64,000 nucleotides of DNA from Prosthecobacter algae (GCF_039542385.1 NZ_BAABIA010000004.1:434001-498000); one strand, 5' to 3'. Shown: positions 1 to 9,088, counted from the stretch's first letter. Notes: a model not told the origin generated them from the sequence alone. Numbers and translations are program-made.

Positions 1-234
1 AATCTCAAGCTCGGTTACGCCATGGACCTGCGGGACTATGGCATCGGTGCCCAGATCATCTCCGACCTCGGCGTGCGCAAAATCCGCCTCATGACCAATA
101 ATCCCCGCAAGGTCGTGGGACTGGAAGGTCACAAGCTGGAAATCACGGAGCAGGTTCCCGTCATTTCCGAACCGAATCCGCACAACAAAAAGTACCTCGA
201 AACCAAAAAGAAAAAACTCGGCCACAAGCTCTGA
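1..234 (+). CDS. ribBA: GTP cyclohydrolase II domain, C-terminal fragment (RibBA/RibA)
   Basis: The frame is open from base 1 and ends at 234, so only the last 77 codons are present. The conserved GTP cyclohydrolase II tail is visible: RDYGIGAQI followed by LMTNNPRK, the segment that completes the GTP-binding active site. The enzyme opens GTP to the first pyrimidine intermediate of riboflavin synthesis in the cytosol. ribH follows 39 bp downstream, which supports a riboflavin operon. Whether the N-terminus carries the DHBP synthase half (RibB) cannot be seen; in many bacteria the two are fused, so the symbol is a best guess. The lysine-rich last 20 residues are a linker-like tail. Confidence 0.9.
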   Translation, partial: NLKLGYAMDLRDYGIGAQIISDLGVRKIRLMTNNPRKVVGLEGHKLEITEQVPVISEPNPHNKKYLETKKKKLGHKL

Positions 235-273
235 TTCGCTCCGCTTCCTTTTCAGGCCCTTTATCCCTCCCTC

Positions 274-780
274 ATGTCTCAATACGGTCCCAGTCGTCCC
301 CGTCCCATCCAGGATCGCGTCTCCATCGCGATTGTGGCCAGTCTTTATAACAACCAGTTCGTCCAGGGTCTCATTGACGCCGGGCGTGAAGAACTGGAAG
401 AGCTGGCACCCAATGCCACCATCACCGTTTATCGCGTGCCAGGCGCTTTTGAGATCCCCGTCTGCACCGAGCTGGTGATCAAAAACACCCGCCCAGATGC
501 CGTCATCGCCTTCGGCGTCATCATCCGTGGCTCCACTGAGCATGCAGACCTGGTTGGCGCTTCCGTTACCGATGCCCTCCAGCAGATGGCCGTCCGCCAC
601 ACCCTCCCGGTCGTCCATGAGGTACTGCTCGTCAGTTCCGAAGAACAGGCCGAAGAGCGCTGCCTCGGCGTCAAAATCAACCGGGGCACCGAGGCTGCCC
701 AGGTCGCCGTGAACATGATCGCCCTCTTCCGCAAAATGCGCGCCAGCTTTGCCGGTCAACCTGAACTGGAGACCGCCTGA
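274..780 (+). CDS. ribH: 6,7-dimethyl-8-ribityllumazine synthase
   Basis: 168 residues, the usual length. It condenses 5-amino-6-ribitylamino-uracil with 3,4-dihydroxy-2-butanone 4-phosphate to give lumazine, the last step before riboflavin synthase; the family forms icosahedral or pentameric shells. Visible family marks are VPGAFEIP at residues 55-62 (substrate pocket) and GVIIRGSTEH at 81-90, whose His90 corresponds to the catalytic histidine. The start at 274 sits 39 bp after the upstream riboflavin gene and nusB begins 5 bp after its stop, so the three are probably co-transcribed. The segment around residues 121-130 (SSEEQAEERC) departs from the more usual TTEN-type motif of the family. 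Confidence 0.95.
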   Translation: MSQYGPSRPRPIQDRVSIAIVASLYNNQFVQGLIDAGREELEELAPNATITVYRVPGAFEIPVCTELVIKNTRPDAVIAFGVIIRGSTEHADLVGASVTDALQQMAVRHTLPVVHEVLLVSSEEQAEERCLGVKINRGTEAAQVAVNMIALFRKMRASFAGQPELETA

Positions 781-785
781 TCTAT

Positions 786-1205
786 ATGGGAAAACGCCGC
801 GAAGGACGCGAAGCCGCCGTCCAGTTTCTGTTTGCCAGTGAGCTCCATGGTGAACACACCCCCGAGGAGCAGGAAGCTTTTTGGACCATTCACAACGCCA
901 AAAATTCCGTCCGCACCTACGCCGAATCGCTCATCCAGGGCGTCCAGGCCCATGTCACCGAGATTGATGGGCTGATTGAGCCCGTGCTGGAAAACTTCCG
1001 CATCCAGCGTCTCGCCTACGTGGACCGCAATGTCCTGCGCCTCGCCGTCTATGAAATGCTGCATGTGCCGGAAGTGCCCGCACCCGTTATCATCAATGAA
1101 GCCATCGAGATCGCCAAGGCCCTCGGGGCAGGGGAGTCAGGCTCCTTTGTGAACGGCATCCTTCACAAGATCGCCCAGAAAGTCCGGCCAAAATCGAACA
1201 ATTGA
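786..1205 (+). CDS. nusB: Transcription antitermination protein NusB
   Basis: 139 residues, the normal NusB size and all-alpha. NusB with NusE (S10) binds boxA RNA and promotes antitermination of rRNA operons. Family marks include the N-terminal GREAAVQFLFASE, where R-x-x-A-hydrophobic-Q is typical, and the C-terminal block VPAPVIINEAIEIAKALG followed by SGSFVNGILHKIA, the strongest NusB signature. It begins 5 bp after ribH; ribH-nusB linkage is common in bacteria. No gene follows for 227 bp, so this is probably the end of the operon. Confidence 0.95.
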   Translation: MGKRREGREAAVQFLFASELHGEHTPEEQEAFWTIHNAKNSVRTYAESLIQGVQAHVTEIDGLIEPVLENFRIQRLAYVDRNVLRLAVYEMLHVPEVPAPVIINEAIEIAKALGAGESGSFVNGILHKIAQKVRPKSNN

Positions 1206-1353
1206 GCGGTGGCAGCAGTCCACCTCAAACACTCTTCCGCTGGGATTCACCGCCCAGTGTTTGTGGTGTGCTTTTTGCACTTGCAATGAACCGGAATTGA
1301 CCAAAGCCGGGCAAATGTTCAAAAAGCGCCGATTCACGACAGAAAAGAACTTG

Positions 1354-1381
1354 TTGATGCGCCTACAAACGCTTTCATAAC
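1354..1381 (+). promoter_or_regulatory. Candidate sigma70-type promoter for the stator operon
   Basis: TTGATG (1354-1359) and CATAAC (1376-1381) are separated by 16 bp, a plausible though imperfect -35/-10 pair. It lies in the 227-bp gap after nusB. A clear ribosome binding site AAGGAG (1418-1423) sits 9 bp before the GTG start at 1433 and decides that start. The promoter call is by eye only. Confidence 0.35.
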
Positions 1382-1432
1382 ATCCCACTTGCCCACCCCC
1401 ATAAACCATCAGGAACGAAGGAGAATCAAACT

Positions 1433-2854
1433 GTGAAATTTAAGTGCCCCTCTTGTGACATGCAGTTGAAAGCCGAGCCCGACATGGCTGGCAAAGTCGT
1501 CCGCTGCCCCGGTTGCAACAGCAAGCTTTCCATCCCTGCCAGCGTCGGCGGGGATCTGCCTCCTCCCTCTGGCCTGCCTTCTCCCACGGGGTACACCCCC
1601 CCGCCAGATGCGGCCGCTCCGTATGAATCATCCGGTGAGCCTGCCCCCCCGGCAGATGAGCTCCAGCAGCATCGCCAGGAGCGTGGTGGTTGGGAAGAAA
1701 CAGACCCATCAAACCCAAACCCGATGCTCAGTTTTGGCATGGGCGTGGTTCTTTTCCTCGCCTGGGTTGGCATCCTTTTTCCGTTCCAGGCGCCTGAGGG
1801 CACCTCGCCTGCCGACTACACCGGCATGCAGTTCATTGCCTCCCTGTTTTACAAGCACATGCTGGTGAGTTTCACCAACACGCTGTTCTTCACCTGGGCG
1901 ATGGCCATCCTTTACCTCAAGTTCAAAAAGCTCCGCCACCAGCGCGAGGCCCTGCTTCTGGACGTGCTGCCTTGGGAACTCGGCAGTGAGATCAATGCCC
2001 AGAACGTCAGTTCCTTCATCGATAACCTCTACAAGCTGCCTGTCCGTCTTCGCGACAGCATGATGGTGAACCGCATCCGCAAGGCTCTCGAACTCTTTGA
2101 GGTCAAGCAGAACGTCGGTGACGTCACCAACATGCTCTCCAGCCAGTCTGACATCGACAGCATGCGCATCGGCGGAAGCTTCACCCTCCTGAAAGCTTTC
2201 CTGTGGGCCATCCCGATTCTCGGATTCATCGGTACCGTGCTTGGTCTCTCCCACGCCATCGGCGGCATGAACTTCTCCAACGTTGAAGACGTCAATGCCA
2301 TTATGTCCTCGATCAACAGCGTCACCAGCGGTCTGGGTACCGCCTTCGATGCCACCCTCCTCGGCCTGGTTCTCGCCATGCTCTTGAACTTCCCCATGAA
2401 CTCTATGATGAAGAGTGAGGACGACTGCCTGAACGACATCGACGCCTTCTGCAACGAAATCCTCCTCCCCCGTCTCAATGATGGTGGCAGCATCGCCGGT
2501 GGCGATACCAATGGCGTCATGGATACCCTCGTCCGCGCCGTCGCCCAGGCCCAGAAAGAGTTCCTCGTGGACCTCAACTCCCTCTCCGCCCGCATCAATG
2601 AGCAGGCAGCCAATCTGGACAAGCGCGCCACTGCCCATCAGGAGCGTGTGGATGCCGAATTCACCATGGCCATGAACCGCATGCGCGAAGACCTTACCGG
2701 TGCCATCAAAGACAGCGTCAAGACCACCTCCGAATACACCCGCGCTCTCGCTTCCGGCATTCAGGGCCTCAATAATGTGCTGACCGAACTGGGTGGCAAG
2801 CAGGTCATCATTCATCAGGTCAAAAAGAAGGGTTGGTTCAGCAAACAGGACTGA
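1433..2854 (+). CDS. Zinc-ribbon MotA/TolQ/ExbB-type proton channel protein
   Basis: 473 residues, GTG start chosen for the strong AAGGAG site before it. Residues 5-28 form a zinc ribbon (CPSC at 5-8, CPGC at 25-28), followed by a Pro-rich linker to about 80. Membrane segments are near 99-119, 143-164, 252-275 and 302-322. The last two carry the MotA/TolQ/ExbB signature (PILGFIGTVLGLSHAIGG, then GLGTAFDATLLGLVLAM), which in the family lines the ion path. A helical, probably coiled-coil cytoplasmic tail runs from about 360 to 455. The two genes downstream encode partners with an ExbD-like anchor. An ion-driven stator role at the inner membrane follows from the family; what it drives is unknown. 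The N-terminal zinc ribbon is unusual for ExbB or TolQ. Confidence 0.85.
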   Translation: MKFKCPSCDMQLKAEPDMAGKVVRCPGCNSKLSIPASVGGDLPPPSGLPSPTGYTPPPDAAAPYESSGEPAPPADELQQHRQERGGWEETDPSNPNPMLSFGMGVVLFLAWVGILFPFQAPEGTSPADYTGMQFIASLFYKHMLVSFTNTLFFTWAMAILYLKFKKLRHQREALLLDVLPWELGSEINAQNVSSFIDNLYKLPVRLRDSMMVNRIRKALELFEVKQNVGDVTNMLSSQSDIDSMRIGGSFTLLKAFLWAIPILGFIGTVLGLSHAIGGMNFSNVEDVNAIMSSINSVTSGLGTAFDATLLGLVLAMLLNFPMNSMMKSEDDCLNDIDAFCNEILLPRLNDGGSIAGGDTNGVMDTLVRAVAQAQKEFLVDLNSLSARINEQAANLDKRATAHQERVDAEFTMAMNRMREDLTGAIKDSVKTTSEYTRALASGIQGLNNVLTELGGKQVIIHQVKKKGWFSKQD

Positions 2855-2905
2855 TCCGCGCTCTTTTTTCCCCACCCTCTCTGCGTCTTCTTTCTTTGAT
2901 CCCCC

Positions 2906-3814
2906 ATGGCCAAACGACGTCATAAAGGAACAGATGAGATTCTTCTCATCCCTTTCCTGGACATTCTATGTTCCTTGATCGGCGTTCTGATCCTGATCAT
3001 CGTCGTGCTCTGCGTCTCCCAGTCTCAGCAGACCAAGGGACGCACGCCAGAAGAGATCAAGATGGCCCAGGAGTACAAAGACATGCTCAAGGAGATCAAG
3101 GAGAGGGAGAAACTACAGACCTTGATTGCCGAAAAACTGGCCAAACTGAAGGAAGTGCAAAAGAACCTGGACGACAAGCAGCAGCGTTTTGTCAAACTGC
3201 GCAAGCTGCTCGACACCTCCAAGGAACTGAAGGAGCAAAACAAAGAGATCAGCCAGAAACTCCAAAAGGAACTCGACGATCTTTTGACCGAGATCGACGG
3301 CATTGGCCGCCAGCAGAAGGAAACCCAAAAGGAGATCGAACTGCTCGCTGCCGAACTGAAAAAGCGCCAGGTGCCACCAGAGAAAAAGGTGCCGCCAGTC
3401 ATTGTTCAGCCCTCTGGATCAGGCATGGCCGATGCGACCAAAGTGTACTTCGTTGAATGCTCTTCTGGCTCTCTCCGGGTTCTTGGGGCTTGGGGCGAAG
3501 ACTATCGTTTGGCCGCCACCCCCAGCGTCGTGGTGTCCGATGTTTCGTTTAATCACCTGCTCGCCGAGGCAGCGAAGGATAAAAACTCGCTCATCCTCTT
3601 CCTCATCCGTGATGACGGTCAGGCCGCTTTCAACACGGGTGCTGGCCGTGCCGAGTCCGATTACAGCATCCGCATCGGCAAGCTGCCTATTCCTGGCCGT
3701 GGTCAGTTGGATCTCGCCCTCTTTGACAAGTATCGTGGGAAAATCTCCCCTCCTCCAGCCGCAGGGGCCCCAGCGCCCGCCCCCGCACCGGCGCCGGAAA
3801 CTAAAAAATCGTAA
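2906..3814 (+). CDS. ExbD/TolR-like anchored coiled-coil protein (first B subunit)
   Basis: 302 residues. A short basic N-terminus (MAKRRHKG) precedes one membrane helix at about 12-36 beginning IPFLDILCSLIGVLI. Asp19 sits where ExbD, TolR and MotB carry the ion-binding aspartate. A charged coiled coil rich in K, E and Q follows at about 50-155, then a globular region at about 180-275 with no domain I recognise, and a Pro/Ala tail. I see no OmpA-type peptidoglycan-binding domain. It starts 51 bp after the channel gene and the next gene follows 14 bp after its stop, so the three form an operon. The B-subunit role is inferred from the anchor and context. Confidence 0.75.
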   Translation: MAKRRHKGTDEILLIPFLDILCSLIGVLILIIVVLCVSQSQQTKGRTPEEIKMAQEYKDMLKEIKEREKLQTLIAEKLAKLKEVQKNLDDKQQRFVKLRKLLDTSKELKEQNKEISQKLQKELDDLLTEIDGIGRQQKETQKEIELLAAELKKRQVPPEKKVPPVIVQPSGSGMADATKVYFVECSSGSLRVLGAWGEDYRLAATPSVVVSDVSFNHLLAEAAKDKNSLILFLIRDDGQAAFNTGAGRAESDYSIRIGKLPIPGRGQLDLALFDKYRGKISPPPAAGAPAPAPAPAPETKKS

Positions 3815-3828
3815 CCAGCCCATTCCTT

Positions 3829-5382
3829 ATGTCCAAACACAAACATGAAGAGCAGGAATTGCCCTTCGTCGCTTTGATGGACACCATGACGAACGTCGTC
3901 GGGGTGCTCATCATCGTCATGGTCATGGTTGGCATCAGTCTTGCCAGTGCCGTCAACAAGATCCTCTCGGATCTCCCCCCGGTGACCAAAGAGGAGCACC
4001 AGCGAATGGTCGAGCAGATGAAAAAGCTGCCTCCGATTGCCGAAGATCCCAAAGATCTTGATGAAAAGAAACGCATCGCCGAACTCGAACTCAAGAAAAC
4101 GGAGGACGAGCTTAGCAAGATCGACACCACCTCGGTCCAGGCAGAAATGAAGTTTCTGGATCTCGACAGCTTCCGCAAAAAGCTGGATGATGCCAAGGCG
4201 GACCGCGAAAAGAAAAAGGCCGAAATCGAAAAGCTTCTCACGGAACTGGAGCGCCTGAAAGGCCTGCTGGATCAAACTCCCGTCTATCAACCGCCGCCGC
4301 CCAAATTCGTCCGCCTGCCCAACCCTCGCCCCTATCCGGCCAAGCCTAACGAAACTCGTATCCTGGTGGCCAAGCAGGGTGTGCTGACTCTCAACGAGGT
4401 CGAATTCATCAAGCCCATCATGGACGGCCTCGAAAAGGTCAAAAGCCAGCTTGAGTACAAGGACGTCAAAATTGACCCCTTCCTGCCCATGCTGACCAAG
4501 ATTTTTGGCACTGCCCAGGCAGCCCAGCAGGTCTGGCCGGAAATTGCTCCCCTGGTCAATACTTTCCAGATGGACCAAGTGGCCGAGGCTTACAAAACCC
4601 TCGCCACCGCAGGCCTCCAGCCTAACAAAAACATCCTCACTTCTCTCGGAGATGTCTCCGTCGTCATCCGCAGCACCTTGCCAGCCCTGGCTGAGGCCGT
4701 GGTCGCCGCCACCAAAGGAGATCTTGCCAAATGGACCGCTCTGGATCCTTCCAAAGACCCATTGAAACCCACATTCAAGGCCACTTTGGTCGGCGGAAAA
4801 ATCTCTTTTACCTATGGCTCTGGTAAACCTGTCGAAGTCAAGACCACTCCCCGGGATGTCCTCGGTTACTTCGTCAAAGACCTCGCAGATCTCGATAGTA
4901 TCAAAAACAAAAGCCGCAGCAAGGTCATCTACGATGCCTTCAAGATTCAGGCCATGCTGGAGCGTGCAGCCTCCAGCCCAACTTTGAGCGGGGCCTACGT
5001 CATCAAGCCTACCGTCCGGCCTGGCAGCACCCAGGTGGTGCTCACCCTCACTCCGCGCGCTGGCGGCGGGGAAACTCTGGAACAAATGCGCGCCGAAGGC
5101 TCCAATTACCAGCGGCTCATGCGCCAGATCAAAGGGGACCCCAATGGTGTGGCCGTTTTCCAGGTCATGGCCGATGCCTTCGATTCCTACCTCGAATCCC
5201 GCAAGATCGCCGACGACATCGGCGTGCCAGCCACCTGGGAATTCCTGGCCAAGCTCGATCTCACCGTGAACGTCAAGGATTTCGAAGTTCAGCGCTTTGC
5301 CCAAGTGGCCGCCGCTGCACCTCGCAAGCCAGGCGAACCAGATCCTGTGCGCATCGCACCGCCGAAGCGCTCGCTGGATTAA
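3829..5382 (+). CDS. ExbD/TolR-like anchored coiled-coil protein (second B subunit)
   Basis: 517 residues. Same architecture as the gene before it: short charged N-terminus, one membrane helix at about 12-38 starting LPFVALMDTMTNVVGVLI with Asp18 in the ion-binding position, and a coiled coil at about 55-150. A Pro-rich hinge near 160 leads into a long domain I do not recognise. The two anchored proteins share the anchor but not the distal domain, so they look like two distinct B subunits of one complex rather than a recent duplication. Myxococcus AglQRS, with one TolQ and two TolR homologues, is a known precedent for such a set. Exact function is unknown. Confidence 0.7.
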   Translation: MSKHKHEEQELPFVALMDTMTNVVGVLIIVMVMVGISLASAVNKILSDLPPVTKEEHQRMVEQMKKLPPIAEDPKDLDEKKRIAELELKKTEDELSKIDTTSVQAEMKFLDLDSFRKKLDDAKADREKKKAEIEKLLTELERLKGLLDQTPVYQPPPPKFVRLPNPRPYPAKPNETRILVAKQGVLTLNEVEFIKPIMDGLEKVKSQLEYKDVKIDPFLPMLTKIFGTAQAAQQVWPEIAPLVNTFQMDQVAEAYKTLATAGLQPNKNILTSLGDVSVVIRSTLPALAEAVVAATKGDLAKWTALDPSKDPLKPTFKATLVGGKISFTYGSGKPVEVKTTPRDVLGYFVKDLADLDSIKNKSRSKVIYDAFKIQAMLERAASSPTLSGAYVIKPTVRPGSTQVVLTLTPRAGGGETLEQMRAEGSNYQRLMRQIKGDPNGVAVFQVMADAFDSYLESRKIADDIGVPATWEFLAKLDLTVNVKDFEVQRFAQVAAAAPRKPGEPDPVRIAPPKRSLD

Positions 5383-5666
5383 TCACAACCTTTGGGGAAC
5401 TCCCTGAGATTTTCAGAGCTTGCTGCTGTGAGTGTCATCCGGTCCAGGCAGGCTTGCTGCCTTATCGCATCCGATCCACGTCCATGGCCCCTGTCCAGAT
5501 CTTTGAACCGGTCCTACTGTTTTGAGAATGTGCAGCCCGGTCTTCCTGTTAGGTGTGAGATTATCAACAATCCCCGCAGCGTGAAAGGTTTCTCCATTTG
5601 ACGTTCTTCATGGCGCGGGCTAAAAACCCCGAACAATCCGCGATCACGCGGGTCTAAGCTGACTCT

Positions 5667-6287
5667 ATGCATTCTGCCCTTCCTCTGTTTCGCCTCTCTG
5701 TGGCCCTGAGCTTCCTTGCTCTCGCAAGCTCCTCTTGGAGCGCTCAACTGCCCCTGGATCATCCCTGCGCCACCATGGTGAAAAAATACCTGGAGAGCGT
5801 CGTCGCCCAGGACTGGAAAACCGCTTCCGTCATGCTTCTGCCCAGCTCCCTAGAGCGGAAGCAGAAGGAAACCATCGCCATCATCAAGACCGCCCCCACG
5901 ATGACCGAAGAGGCCCAGATGCTTGAGCGTTTCGGCGTCAAAGAAATCCGCGATCTCGAAGTCCTCACCCCCCAGGAATTCTACATCACCGACCGCAGCG
6001 CTTGGCACAAGCGCGTCAACGCCGCTCCTGAGGTGACTAAGAAAAAGCAGGACACCTTGAAAATTGATGTCCTCGGTCTCGTCGAAGAGAAAGAAAAGAA
6101 CTACGTCCACGCCACCGTCCGCACCTCCCAGGAAACCCTTAGCGACCGCATCGAAGAGCTGTTCCTCATCTCCTTCGTCAAGGAAGGCGACAAGTGGCTC
6201 ATCTGGCCTGAAATGAAAGACCGTCCGATCATCACTCCCCTCGATGGAGCTAAGAAGGAAGACGGAGAAAAGAAAAAGAGCAAGTAA
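5667..6287 (+). CDS. Secreted protein of unknown function
   Basis: 206 residues with a signal peptide (hydrophobic stretch at about 8-25, cleavage probably after SSWSA). The mature part holds a small alpha/beta region that looks like a periplasmic stress or NTF2-like fold, ending in a Lys-rich tail; I recognise no catalytic motif. The segment DTLKIDVLGLVEEKEKNYVH and the late WLIWPEMKD are the most structured parts. It stands alone between the stator operon (284 bp upstream) and mnmE (95 bp downstream). The tail of Lys and Glu may be disordered. Confidence 0.7.
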   Translation: MHSALPLFRLSVALSFLALASSSWSAQLPLDHPCATMVKKYLESVVAQDWKTASVMLLPSSLERKQKETIAIIKTAPTMTEEAQMLERFGVKEIRDLEVLTPQEFYITDRSAWHKRVNAAPEVTKKKQDTLKIDVLGLVEEKEKNYVHATVRTSQETLSDRIEELFLISFVKEGDKWLIWPEMKDRPIITPLDGAKKEDGEKKKSK

Positions 6288-6382
6288 GGCCGGAAGCAGA
6301 GGCTGTTGCTGGCACCTTGTCAGGGTGATCTGAGATCCCTTGCCCGCCTCATCAGCCTCCCCAACCGCAAACCTGCTTTTCA

Positions 6383-7729
6383 ATGCTTCAAGATACCATC
6401 GCCGCCATCTCCACTGCACTGGGAGAGGCGGCGATTAGCGTTTTAAGGGTCACCGGACCGGAGGCCCTCAAAGTCGCCCAGTCCGTCTTCCGCGCAGGCC
6501 GTGACATCACCGCTCTGCAGCCCAGGCACGCCCATCTGGTCACCGCCAGGGAGGCCGATGGCTCCACCCTGGACCAGGGGCTTCTCCTCGTCTTTCGCGC
6601 TCCTGCCAGCTACACGGGGGAAGACGTGGTCGAGTTCCATGGCCACGGCGGTTTGTTGGTCACCCAAAAGCTTTTTGAATCTCTGCTCGCGGCGGGAGCC
6701 CGCGCGGCGGGTCCGGGCGAGTTCACCCAGCGTGCCTTTCTCAATGGCAAAATGGATCTCACCCAGGCCGAGGCCGTCATGGATCTCATCCATGCCCAAA
6801 GCACCCTCGCACTGAAGGCCGCGCATGAGCAGCTCGGCGGAGCCATCGGCCGCGAAGCCCTGGCCCTGAAGGAGGAGCTCCTCCCCGTCCTCGCCCATGT
6901 CGAGGCCTACATTGATTTCCCGGAAGAGGACATCTCGCCAGATACCGGGGCCGCCCTCGTCGCCAAAATGGACCTGGTGCTCCAGCGCGCAGGCCGCCTC
7001 ATTGCCACCAGCGAACAGGGGCGCATCCTCCGCCACGGTGCCCGCACCGTCATCTGCGGCGAGCCCAACGTGGGCAAGTCCAGCTTACTAAATCTCTTGT
7101 TAGGCTTCGAGCGCGCCATCGTCAGCCCCACGGCCGGCACCACCCGCGATACCATCGAGGAAATCATCCAGGTCCACGGCATCCCTCTGCGCCTGGTGGA
7201 TACCGCCGGCCTGCGCAGCAGCCAGGATGAGATTGAGCGCGTCGGCATCGAGCGCACTCAGCGCGAGCTGGAACGTGCAGATCTGATCTTGGAAGTGGTT
7301 GATGGCAGCCTCCCTCCTTCATCAGCCCTGCGCGTCACCCTACCTCCTCAGGCCGAGGCCCGGCGCATCCTCATTTTAAACAAGGCCGATCAGGGGCTCC
7401 ATCCGGACTGGACAGGCGGCGTCCCGCTTTCCTGCACGGCCAATGTTGGCGTCGAAATGCTTCGCGAGGCCATCCGCACCCTCATCATGAGCGCGGGGAC
7501 CATGCAGGCAGACCACCCCATCGCCATCAATGCCCGCCATAAGATTTGCTTCGAGCGCATCGTTTCCCAGGTCCAGGCTGCCCGCGTTGCCCTCATAGAT
7601 GGTGCTGCCCCGGAATACGTCGCCCTCGATCTTCGTGAGGCCCTTCAATCGGTGGGTGAAGTCGTCGGCGTCGTCGATGTGGAGCAGATTCTCGACGTCA
7701 TCTTCTCCTCCTTCTGCATCGGCAAGTGA
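6383..7729 (+). CDS. mnmE: tRNA modification GTPase MnmE
   Basis: 448 residues, near the normal length. With MnmG it installs the 5-carboxymethylaminomethyl group on wobble uridine 34 of certain tRNAs, using methylene-tetrahydrofolate. Visible are the N-terminal folate domain (DTIAAISTALGEAAISVLR), the GTPase G1 loop GEPNVGKS at 226-233, the GTTRDT switch, DTAG, NKAD, and the C-terminal FCIGK whose cysteine is conserved in the family. The start at 6383 directly gives the expected N-terminus. The gene converges with the next one, stopping 6 bp from it. The word TTGTTAGGC occurs at 7097-7105 inside the G1 helix region. Confidence 0.97.
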   Translation: MLQDTIAAISTALGEAAISVLRVTGPEALKVAQSVFRAGRDITALQPRHAHLVTAREADGSTLDQGLLLVFRAPASYTGEDVVEFHGHGGLLVTQKLFESLLAAGARAAGPGEFTQRAFLNGKMDLTQAEAVMDLIHAQSTLALKAAHEQLGGAIGREALALKEELLPVLAHVEAYIDFPEEDISPDTGAALVAKMDLVLQRAGRLIATSEQGRILRHGARTVICGEPNVGKSSLLNLLLGFERAIVSPTAGTTRDTIEEIIQVHGIPLRLVDTAGLRSSQDEIERVGIERTQRELERADLILEVVDGSLPPSSALRVTLPPQAEARRILILNKADQGLHPDWTGGVPLSCTANVGVEMLREAIRTLIMSAGTMQADHPIAINARHKICFERIVSQVQAARVALIDGAAPEYVALDLREALQSVGEVVGVVDVEQILDVIFSSFCIGK

Positions 7730-7735
7730 GCCGCC

Positions 7736-8347
7736 TCAGGACCGCGAAGCCCTTGGGATCTTCGCCTTGTTTAAAAGGCTATCCAGAGGGTAGGGGGTCG
7801 CTTGGAACTGGGGCTCAGGATTCATATGAATCATTCCCGCTTCGGCGTCTTCGATGAACAGCAGCGTCCTGGAGCATTCATAACAAATCAGCAGATCATG
7901 GCGCTTGCCCTCATGAACGATGCGGATGCCATGCCGTGGCCAAAAGCAGCCCGCCACACCGCTCTGCCAGTTTTTGCCGGAGACATCGAGGGCGGTCACC
8001 ACATAGCGCAGCTTTTCATTTTCCTTGAGCTGTAACTGACCCAGCACCGCATGGTCATGGAAGACATCCTTGGGTGTGGCAAGCTGTTTAGCATCAGCGC
8101 GTGATTTGGATTCCCCAGTCGGCTCGGCAAAGGGATCTCCGCTCTGCTGCGTACTCCAGGGGTCTGGATACAGCGAATACAAGGTCCACTCCGTGGCCTG
8201 TAGGTAGGGCAGCAGTTGTTCACTCTTGTATTCATTGGCGGCCTTTACTTCTTTGGATTCGGCTACCAGACATGAGGAGGCCGTGTGCAGCCCAGCACCC
8301 GCCGTGCAGGCGATCCATGATCTCCTCGTGATAAACAACGGGTGCAT
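7736..8347 (-). CDS. Hypothetical exported protein
   Basis: 203 residues. The N-terminus has a twin-arginine-like stretch (FITRRSWIACTAGAGL) followed by a short apolar segment, suggesting export. The mature part contains three cysteines (GCFWPRHG, ICYECS) and a C-terminal motif FIEDAEAGMIHMNPEPQF. I do not recognise the family. It converges with mnmE and is followed upstream by a small lipoprotein-like gene in the same direction, 50 bp away, so the two may be co-transcribed. Start codon at 8347 is the only one that keeps the export-like leader. Confidence 0.6.
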   Translation of the reverse strand: MHPLFITRRSWIACTAGAGLHTASSCLVAESKEVKAANEYKSEQLLPYLQATEWTLYSLYPDPWSTQQSGDPFAEPTGESKSRADAKQLATPKDVFHDHAVLGQLQLKENEKLRYVVTALDVSGKNWQSGVAGCFWPRHGIRIVHEGKRHDLLICYECSRTLLFIEDAEAGMIHMNPEPQFQATPYPLDSLLNKAKIPRASRS

Positions 8348-8397
8348 GGATGCGCTGTCTGTAGGTTGCGTCAGCGAAGGGGAGTTGCTGGATACTC

Positions 8398-8958
8398 TTA
8401 ACGCCTCGCTTCAAAGGCATCGTAATACCCGCGCTCAAAGCTCCGCCTGTAGCGTGGATCATAGCGGCCCACATGGGCCCCGGCATCCGCCTGTCTCCCT
8501 GCCACACGGTCGCGGAGGCCATACTCATAGCCCTGGCTGTAGGAAGGGTCGTTTTGTGACTGGCTCGGCGGCAGCTCAGGCGGCGTGTATCCCCCCGTGC
8601 CTGGATAGCTGGGGGCCGGGCCATATCCGGGTGCGCCTCCAGAAGGGGCCGCTGTCCTGTAACCTTGCTCATAGCCATCATTGTAGGCCGTGGCTTGGGT
8701 GGAGGAATAACCAAAAGGATTGCGCTGCAAGTTTCTCGCCATGCCGCCGCGTGCATCGTCCTGGCCATCCCGCTGACCACGGTCATAGGCCTGCTGCGCC
8801 TGCCCGCGATCCTGCTCCCGCATGTCCGTGCGGTATTGTTCCCGCCCATCGGTGTAGGGCGGGGGATTTCCTGGGCCAAAAGGCGACATGGGGTTTCCAT
8901 AAGGATCCACACATTGGGTCAGGGCCAGGGGCAGGCAGCAGAGGAGCAGGCGTCGCAT
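8398..8958 (-). CDS. Putative Gly/Tyr/Arg-rich lipoprotein
   Basis: 186 residues from the ATG at 8958. This start is chosen because it gives a short signal MRRLLLCCLPLALTQC with a lipobox-like cysteine at 16 (LTQC, where Q at -1 is atypical). The mature protein is low complexity: Tyr-Gly-Arg-Asp-Gln repeats such as AYDRGQRDGQDD, a Pro-rich middle and repeated YxxGYExGYR-like units (DGYEQGYR, QGYEYGLR, RGYYDAF). The spaced YxxG pattern suggests a repetitive surface or envelope protein, but no function is inferable. It is read away from the large gene starting at 9089, with divergent starts 130 bp apart. Confidence 0.65.
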   Translation of the reverse strand: MRRLLLCCLPLALTQCVDPYGNPMSPFGPGNPPPYTDGREQYRTDMREQDRGQAQQAYDRGQRDGQDDARGGMARNLQRNPFGYSSTQATAYNDGYEQGYRTAAPSGGAPGYGPAPSYPGTGGYTPPELPPSQSQNDPSYSQGYEYGLRDRVAGRQADAGAHVGRYDPRYRRSFERGYYDAFEARR

Positions 8959-9088
8959 GGTGAAAAATAGCGCATTCCTTTCATGAAAGCCAAGGGGAAG
9001 ATCGGCATAGGCAGCCGCCGCGGCCAGATTCAGAATCTCACCTGCTATCCTCGTTGCAGAGCATAAAAACATCCGCTAAAACCCCTCC

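Noticed and set aside
3703-5304. 533-codon minus-strand frame opposite the second B subunit
   Set aside because: Antisense shadow of a gene with a clear anchor and coiled coil.
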